Below the pieces are notes generated by a model, which was not told the DNA's origin, did not search any database, and was given only the letters and a program-made list of their open reading frames with translations. This document shows, one piece after another, positions 6,677 to 10,942 of a stretch of 10,942 bases of DNA. Origin of the DNA: Candidatus Cloacimonadota bacterium (GTDB taxonomy: Bacteria > Cloacimonadota > Cloacimonadia > Cloacimonadales > Cloacimonadaceae); contig JAQUHL010000032.1 in NCBI GenBank assembly GCA_028683635.1, positions 1-10,942 of the forward strand, written 5' to 3'. Position numbers and translations under genes: made by a program. The number at the start of each line of letters is the position of its first letter. Positions within the stretch are counted from its first letter, which is position 1.

Positions 6677-7131
6677 TATTTCCCTCCTCTGATCTTGGTA
6701 ATGATCTCATCTACCTTTTCTTCGGTCAGATCACCATAGACGTCGTCGTTGATCATCATAACCGGTGCATTACCGCAGACTCCAAGGCAGGCCGCAAGCT
6801 CAAGCGTGAACAATCCGTCCTGGGTGGTTTCACCCACTTTGATGTTCAGTGCGTTTTTGAGTTTGCGAAGAATGTTGTCGCTCCCCTTGATGTAACAAGG
6901 TGGAGATTCACAGAGGCGGATGATGTTTTTCCCGCGTGGTTTTGTGCTGTACATCGAGTAGAACGTAAGCACTCCATAAATGTGATTCGAAGGTATCTTC
7001 AGATAATCCGAAATAACCTGGACGGCTTCCTCGGAGATGTAATGCTGAGGATGGGTGTCCTGAATCTCATGCAGGATGTAGATCAGGTTGTCCTTTGTGG
7101 GAGCATATTTTCCACATATTTCTTTGTACAT
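6676..7131 (-). CDS. Second NuoE-like [2Fe-2S] subunit (HydC/HndA paralogue)
   Basis: This 151-residue protein of the NuoE/24-kDa family has an N-terminal helical part and a thioredoxin-like [2Fe-2S] domain. All four ligands are in the usual spacing: C74 and C79 (LCESPPC), C115 and C119 (CLGVCGNAPV). YGVLTFYSMYSTKPRG (52-67) is the family's conserved loop. It should pair with a NuoF-type subunit and carry an electron on or off its flavin. It lies between hydB and the second NuoF-like gene, with an AAGGAG Shine-Dalgarno (7138-7143) overlapping the hydB stop and a 6-nt spacing. The TAATG overlap with the next gene makes the NuoF-like paralogue its likely partner. The protein is clearly different from the other NuoE-like protein of this operon, so the duplication is not recent. 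Confidence 0.93.
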   Translation of the reverse strand: MYKEICGKYAPTKDNLIYILHEIQDTHPQHYISEEAVQVISDYLKIPSNHIYGVLTFYSMYSTKPRGKNIIRLCESPPCYIKGSDNILRKLKNALNIKVGETTQDGLFTLELAACLGVCGNAPVMMINDDVYGDLTEEKVDEIITKIRGGK

Positions 7132-7142
7132 ATTCTTCTCCT

Positions 7143-9011
7143 TTAGTGATCAGACTCAAAACCCCAATCGGGTTTCTCTGATACGGAGTTTTTTTGTGAT
7201 TTCACATCGGGATGCATTCCTGCCACCTTGGAGATGGCTTTTACCGGGCATACGTCAAAGCAATTTCCGCATTTGATGCAATCCACCTGAGTGATGGTAT
7301 ATTTATCCTCCCGGCTTCCCGGAATGCAGGAAACAGGGCATTTGCGGGAACACAACGAGCAACCGATGCATTTATCCTTGTCGATCTGATAGTGCATCAA
7401 AGCCTGGCACACCTTTGTTGGACAGGTGTGATCACGAATGTGGGCTTCATATTCATCTCTGAAATAGCGGATGGTACTGAGAACCGGGTTCGGACCCGTC
7501 TGCCCAAGACCGCAGAGAGACAATTGTTTAATCGTTTCGCCCAAACGAAGCAGTTCTTCGATATCCCCTTCTTTGCCTTCGCCAGCAGTGATCTTTTCGA
7601 GGATATCATACATTTGCTTGAGACCGATCCGGCAAGGAGAGCACTTTCCGCAGGATTCATCAACCGAGAAATCGAGGAAGTATTTTGCCACGTTGACCAT
7701 GCAGTTATCATCGTTCATAACGATCACACCGCCGGAACCCATCATGGCACCCTTTTCTTTCAGGGTTTCATAATCCACGGGAACATCGAGATGTTCAGTG
7801 GTGAGACATCCCCCGGAAGGACCGCCTAATTGGACAGCTTTGAACTTTTTGTCTTTGGTGATTCCACCGCCGACTTCGAAGATCATCTCCCGCAGAGTGA
7901 TACCCATCGGGACTTCCACCAGGCCGGTATTTTTGATATCTCCAGTCAGAGCAAATACCTTCGTTCCCTTGCTGGTGCTGGTTCCCATGGAAGAAAACCA
8001 CTTGGCACCTTTGAGGAAAATGGTGATCAGGTTGCCGATGGTTTCCACGTTGTTCACCACGGTAGGTTTGTCCCAGAGCCCTTTGACTGCCGGATAGGGA
8101 GGTTTGGGAGTGGGATTGCCGCGTCCACCCTCAATCGAGTGGATCAGAGCCATTTCCTCGCCGCAGACAAATGCTCCGGCACCAGTGCGGACTTCTGCAT
8201 CAAAACAGAACTTCGTATCGAAGATGTCGTTTCCGATCAAGCCAAATGCTCTTGCCTGTTCAATTGCCAATTTGATGCGTTTGATGGCCAATGGATATTC
8301 TGCACGAATATAAAAGAATCCCTTGGAAGCACCTATGGCATAGGCTGCCAACATCATTCCTTCCAGGATACGATGGGGATCGCCTTCCAAAAGAGAACGG
8401 TCCATGAATGCACCAGGATCACCTTCGTCGCCATTGCAAATGATGTATTTTTGGTCTGCTTTCTGGTCGTGAACCATCTGCCATTTCATATAGGTAGGAA
8501 AGCCACCACCACCCCGGCCACGAAGCCCTGATTCTTTCACGACATCGATTGTCTGTTGAGGCGTCATTGTGGTCAAAGCTGTACCCAAAGCCTCATATCC
8601 ACCGATAGCAATATATTCTTCAATGCTTTCGGGATCGATATAACCGCAATTGGCAAGCGCTACTTTCACTTGTTTTTGATAAAAGGGTATGTCCTTTGTA
8701 GTGCTGAACACTTTATCATCGGCATCCTGGATCAGAAGCTTCTTTACCGCTCTGCCTTTGATGAAATGTTCTTCTACTATCAAATCCACATCTTCGACGG
8801 TGACATGCTTGTAAAATGTACCTTCCGGATAAACAATCATCACAGGGCCATAATCACAAGGCCCCATACATCCGGTTTCGATGATGTTGATCTCATTGAC
8901 GAGCCCACGCTCGTGCAATACTTGCTGAAACCTTTCCTTCACCTTAAGAGCTCCGGCAGAAACACAGCCAGAACCACAGCAGATCAGGAGGTCAATACGT
9001 TTCAGAGACAT
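7143..9011 (-). CDS. hydB: NADH/FMN-binding hydrogenase subunit HydB/HndC (NuoF-like, full length)
   Basis: This is the flavin subunit of NAD(H)-linked [FeFe]-hydrogenases, 622 residues from the ATG at 9011. An N-terminal thioredoxin-like [2Fe-2S] domain carries C11/C12, C16, C48 and C52 (LLICCGSGC and ETGCMGPC). Next come the FMN/NADH domain with GLRGRGGGGFPT (162-173) and GDEGDPGAFMDR, and the N3-type [4Fe-4S] cluster (C454, C457, C460, C500). A C-terminal ferredoxin domain holds two [4Fe-4S] sites (C548/C551/C554/C558 and C578/C581/C584/C588). In bifurcating enzymes this subunit joins NADH, ferredoxin and HydA. A longer frame from a TTG at 9032 overlaps hydD, but the ATG at 9011 has AGGAGG 8 nt upstream and starts exactly at the conserved domain, so I prefer it. 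It sits directly downstream of hydD, as in known hydrogenase operons. Confidence 0.95.
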   Translation of the reverse strand: MSLKRIDLLICCGSGCVSAGALKVKERFQQVLHERGLVNEINIIETGCMGPCDYGPVMIVYPEGTFYKHVTVEDVDLIVEEHFIKGRAVKKLLIQDADDKVFSTTKDIPFYQKQVKVALANCGYIDPESIEEYIAIGGYEALGTALTTMTPQQTIDVVKESGLRGRGGGGFPTYMKWQMVHDQKADQKYIICNGDEGDPGAFMDRSLLEGDPHRILEGMMLAAYAIGASKGFFYIRAEYPLAIKRIKLAIEQARAFGLIGNDIFDTKFCFDAEVRTGAGAFVCGEEMALIHSIEGGRGNPTPKPPYPAVKGLWDKPTVVNNVETIGNLITIFLKGAKWFSSMGTSTSKGTKVFALTGDIKNTGLVEVPMGITLREMIFEVGGGITKDKKFKAVQLGGPSGGCLTTEHLDVPVDYETLKEKGAMMGSGGVIVMNDDNCMVNVAKYFLDFSVDESCGKCSPCRIGLKQMYDILEKITAGEGKEGDIEELLRLGETIKQLSLCGLGQTGPNPVLSTIRYFRDEYEAHIRDHTCPTKVCQALMHYQIDKDKCIGCSLCSRKCPVSCIPGSREDKYTITQVDCIKCGNCFDVCPVKAISKVAGMHPDVKSQKNSVSEKPDWGFESDH

Positions 9012-9019
9012 GGAATCAT

Positions 9020-9025
9020 CCTCCT
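9020..9025 (-). promoter_or_regulatory. Ribosome binding site that fixes the hydB start
   Basis: AGGAGG on the minus strand lies 8 nt before the ATG at 9011. It is inside the longer TTG-initiated frame starting at 9032, so it supports the ATG as the real start. The hydD stop (9031-9029) then precedes the hydB start by 17 bases. Confidence 0.8.
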
Positions 9026-9028
9026 GCT

Positions 9029-9394
9029 TCAATTGCCGGTAGCGACAACATAATCGGAGACTATTCTTCCATTGACAATGTGCTCGACTACGATCTTTTT
9101 CACCCTTTCAGGTGTCATGTTACCATAAGTGATCTTCGGTTTTCCTTCTTCGATAAGGTCAACCACAGGCTCCATTGAAGAGAGTCCCTTTTCACCTGTT
9201 TGCGTAACGAGGACATCGGTAAGATTTCTTGCTGAGATCTCTTCCAGGAAAGTCTTCATTACTTCACGGGCACCCATCGCGATCCCGGATGTTCCCATCC
9301 CGACCACTATTTTCATGCGTACGTTGCCGCCTCTCAGTTTCATTTCTTCCTGAGCTTTTTCGCGGATTTTCTTAAGGTCTGTCAGTGTTTTCAT
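9029..9394 (-). CDS. hydD: HydD/HndB-like thioredoxin-fold accessory subunit without cysteines
   Basis: This 121-residue protein has the layout of the thioredoxin-like [2Fe-2S] ferredoxin domain found at the N-terminus of HydB: MKIVVGMGTSGIAMGA (27-42), TQTGEKGLSSMEP (64-76) and a terminal IVVEHIVNGR (101-110). It contains no cysteine at all, so it cannot bind a [2Fe-2S] cluster in the usual way. HydD proteins in bifurcating hydrogenase operons such as that of Acetobacterium woodii are also described as lacking predicted cofactors, so this may be a structural or assembly subunit. A GGAGG sequence (9402-9406) lies 7 nt before the ATG, and the start overlaps the hydE stop by one base (TGATG), which suggests coupled translation. 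Residues 1-25 are a charged, probably helical extension. Confidence 0.85.
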   Translation of the reverse strand: MKTLTDLKKIREKAQEEMKLRGGNVRMKIVVGMGTSGIAMGAREVMKTFLEEISARNLTDVLVTQTGEKGLSSMEPVVDLIEEGKPKITYGNMTPERVKKIVVEHIVNGRIVSDYVVATGN

Positions 9395-9963
9395 CAGACA
9401 TCCTCCATGTTTGTATTTTGTATTCCTTCAATTAAACTTTGTTCGATGTATTCGATAACATCTGGATAGGTTAGCGGGATTTCACCGAGTTCTTCTTTGA
9501 TGGCCGCAGCGTCGAAATGAAAGGTTTGCTCCATACCTCTTTCCCGAAAGATTAGATTGATGGCATAATCGACCTCCTGATGGCCGATAATCGACCCCAA
9601 AAGTGTATCTTTCAAATTTCCAAGCGGCATACGGTCTATGTGATCCAGCTCAAAATCTGCCCGGAGCACAGTTCCATAACCAGGTTCGCTGGTTATATTG
9701 AACTCACCCCCTGAAAGCTCCGCATTTTGTTTGAAGAGTGGGATACCCAAGCCAACCTTTTTGACTCTTTCGACCTTGCTGGTATAAAAAGGATTCTGAG
9801 CTTCATCCAAGGTGGCAGCATCCATTCCGATGCCATCATCTTCGATGATCAACCTGAGCAAATTCTCGGAAGCATCATTAATAATTCTGATCTTCACAAG
9901 TTTTGCTTCGGCACGAACAGAATTCTCAATTATATCCAAGAGATGTAATGAGATATCTTGCAT
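9394..9963 (-). CDS. hydE: GHKL ATPase-domain protein (HydE-like, histidine-kinase-type ATP-binding)
   Basis: This 189-residue protein begins directly with a GHKL (Bergerat-fold) ATPase domain. The N box is LLDIIENSVRAEA (E13, N14), the G1 box DDGIGMD (42-48), the G2 box GLGIPLF (71-77) and the G3 element GYGT (95-98). There is no dimerisation/phosphoacceptor domain and no sensor, transmembrane or receiver part, so it is not a standard histidine kinase. The C-terminal ~70 residues form a separate segment without motifs I know. Genes of this kind are recurrent neighbours of hydC and hydD in [FeFe]-hydrogenase operons and are named hydE in A. woodii; this is unrelated to the radical-SAM maturase also called HydE. 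Function is not established; a regulatory or ATP-dependent assembly role is inference. It starts 6 nt after the hydC stop. Confidence 0.85.
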   Translation of the reverse strand: MQDISLHLLDIIENSVRAEAKLVKIRIINDASENLLRLIIEDDGIGMDAATLDEAQNPFYTSKVERVKKVGLGIPLFKQNAELSGGEFNITSEPGYGTVLRADFELDHIDRMPLGNLKDTLLGSIIGHQEVDYAINLIFRERGMEQTFHFDAAAIKEELGEIPLTYPDVIEYIEQSLIEGIQNTNMEDV

Positions 9964-9969
9964 GTTTTC

Positions 9970-10449
9970 TTAGGCTTTATACTTTGCGAATATGGCCTTG
10001 AGCTGATCTTTTTTCTCTACCCTGCCAAAGGTATCTTCGCCTATGACGAAGACAGGGGCAAGTGAACATGCACCGACGCACCGAACGGCACTCATCGTGA
10101 AAAGACCGTCTTTCGTGGTTTCTCCCATCTTAATCCCGAGTTCTTCGGAAAGCATTTGGATTACCTTTGGTGCTCCCTTGACGTAGCAGGCAGTGCCGGT
10201 GCAGACGTTTAACATATGCTTGCCACGAGGCTTCATGGAGAAGAAATTGTAGAAGGTTACCACTCCATAGATCTTACTTGCCGGTATATTCATCTCGGCA
10301 GCAATAAATTCCTGTACTTCAATCGGGAGATAGCCAAAGATCTCCTGCGCCTGGCGAAGTACTTCAATCAGAGGATTCTGCAGGCTCTTTTTCTCTGCAA
10401 TGACATCCCGCAACTGAGCAAAGAGTGCGTTGTCAAACTGGGTCATCAT
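9970..10449 (-). CDS. hydC: NuoE-like [2Fe-2S] hydrogenase subunit HydC/HndA
   Basis: This NuoE-family protein has up to 159 residues and four [2Fe-2S] ligands at C83 and C88 (VCTGTAC) and C124 and C128 (CVGAC). The conserved loop is YGVVTFYNFFSMKPRG (61-76). It is the expected small electron-transfer subunit of the HydABC core and is placed first in the hydC-hydE-hydD-hydB order known from bifurcating hydrogenase operons. Two in-frame ATGs are adjacent (10449 and 10446). AAGGAG (10452-10457) lies only 2 nt before the first and 5 nt before the second, so the second is the more likely start (158 residues). A 38-nt spacer separates it from the PHP gene upstream, with no obvious terminator between, so it is probably part of a longer operon. 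Confidence 0.94.
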   Translation of the reverse strand: MMTQFDNALFAQLRDVIAEKKSLQNPLIEVLRQAQEIFGYLPIEVQEFIAAEMNIPASKIYGVVTFYNFFSMKPRGKHMLNVCTGTACYVKGAPKVIQMLSEELGIKMGETTKDGLFTMSAVRCVGACSLAPVFVIGEDTFGRVEKKDQLKAIFAKYKA

Positions 10450-10487
10450 TTCTCCTTAACTAAGTAAAGCAGATTCCCGCTCACTAT

Positions 10488-10942
10488 CTATATTTTAATA
10501 ATTCTTTTATCTATCTTTCGGGCAGCCAGATCCAGCTCCCGGATACTTGGTTCATGTACAAAGAGATCTGTAAATCCAACGCCCAAATCTCCAAGATAAT
10601 GAGCATCAGAACAGCGAAGAAAGGAGCATCCTCTAAGTTCTTTGTGGCTGATCAGAAACTCATCTATCTCCAGACGGGCAGTGATCCCTAAAGCAGGAAA
10701 AACTCCAGGATCGGGTATGAAACCAAGCTGGCTGATAATGCTATTCCGCTCTGCATCGATATGAGCAGGGATACAATATCCATTATGGTTTCTAACCATT
10801 TCCAGAGTAGTATCCAGATCCCATATCGATGAATTTATCAAAGCTCTTTCGACCAAGTTTATAATCCCCTCATTTTCGTCAATGATAACTTGATCCCCAA
10901 AGTAATCTGGATCGTTGGCAACGGGTAACAATGAGTCGTAGA
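10488..10942 (-). CDS. PHP-domain phosphoesterase-like protein (5' partial)
   Basis: This is the C-terminal ~151 residues of a PHP-domain protein. The frame stays open to the window edge, so the start lies outside; the TTG at 10931 is internal. The visible motifs are a metal-ligand-type His-x-Asp in YCIPAHIDAERNS (near nt 10780-10740) and the terminal CSDAHYLGDLG (near nt 10617-10585), typical of PHP metal-binding ends. PHP domains are usually metal-dependent phosphatases or phosphodiesterases. The substrate cannot be told from this fragment, and the N-terminal HxH motif that would confirm activity is missing from view. I recall PHP-domain genes as recurring neighbours just upstream of hydC-type genes in clostridial [FeFe]-hydrogenase operons. 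The 38-nt gap to hydC fits co-transcription. Confidence 0.8.
   Translation of the reverse strand, partial: YDSLLPVANDPDYFGDQVIIDENEGIINLVERALINSSIWDLDTTLEMVRNHNGYCIPAHIDAERNSIISQLGFIPDPGVFPALGITARLEIDEFLISHKELRGCSFLRCSDAHYLGDLGVGFTDLFVHEPSIRELDLAARKIDKRIIKI

Noticed and set aside
7830..8531. A 233-codon plus-strand frame opposite hydB
   Set aside because: It is antisense to the FMN/NADH domain of hydB, whose conserved motifs are unambiguous; no independent evidence for coding.
10450..10487. Promoter in the spacer between the PHP gene and hydC
   Set aside because: The 38 bases hold a Shine-Dalgarno but no clear pair of -35/-10 boxes at normal spacing; read-through from upstream is the simpler reading.

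Overview
The window resembles a chromosomal segment from an anaerobic, fermentative bacterium, plausibly of Cloacimonadota (Candidatus Cloacimonas) type. The first gene ends in a type IX-secretion-like C-terminal sorting tail (YPNPFNP, then a FlgD-like beta domain, then TMLMK). The long minus-strand operon encodes a multisubunit NAD(H)-linked [FeFe]-hydrogenase of the electron-bifurcating/confurcating kind. Both traits fit that lineage, but no marker gene fixes the phylum.

Layout. Positions 1-1928 (+) hold the 3' part of a large secreted/surface protein whose start lies outside the window. It is followed almost without a gap by a tRNA adenosine deaminase gene (tadA, 1930-2385) and a tRNA-Ser(CGA) gene with encoded CCA (2391-2480). 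Positions 2481-3310 form an 830-base gene-free gap between convergent transcription units, and it is full of structure. It contains a degenerate copy of the tRNA-Ser 3' end (2528-2553), a pair of 111-bp inverted repeats about 91% identical (2637-2747 and 3082-3192), an 83-nt near-perfect-symmetry palindrome with 41-bp perfect arms (2816-2898), a run of smaller hairpins (2919-3093), and an intrinsic terminator for the minus-strand operon (3256-3285).

Positions 3311-10942 are one tightly packed minus-strand operon. In transcription order it reads: PHP-domain protein (partial, 10942-10488); a NuoE-like subunit (hydC-like 1); a GHKL ATPase (HydE-like); a cysteine-less thioredoxin-fold protein (HydD/HndB-like); a full-length NuoF-like flavoprotein (HydB/HndC); a second NuoE-like subunit; a second, trimmed NuoF-like flavoprotein; and the catalytic [FeFe]-hydrogenase HydA/HndD. 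Spacers are -1 to +38 nt, and most genes have a clear Shine-Dalgarno sequence.

How the genes work together. The known three-subunit core is HydA (H-cluster), HydB (FMN, NADH site, Fe-S) and HydC ([2Fe-2S]). It couples H2 with NAD(H) and ferredoxin. Here the core is present, but a second NuoE-NuoF pair is inserted between hydB and hydA. The second NuoF keeps the FMN, NADH and 4Fe-4S motifs. It has lost the cysteines of its N-terminal domain, has no C-terminal ferredoxin domain, and carries a complex-I-like active-site signature instead of the HydB-type one. This duplicated, diverged electron-input module is the most interesting functional feature of the window. The repeat-rich gap beside tRNA-Ser is the most interesting structural one.
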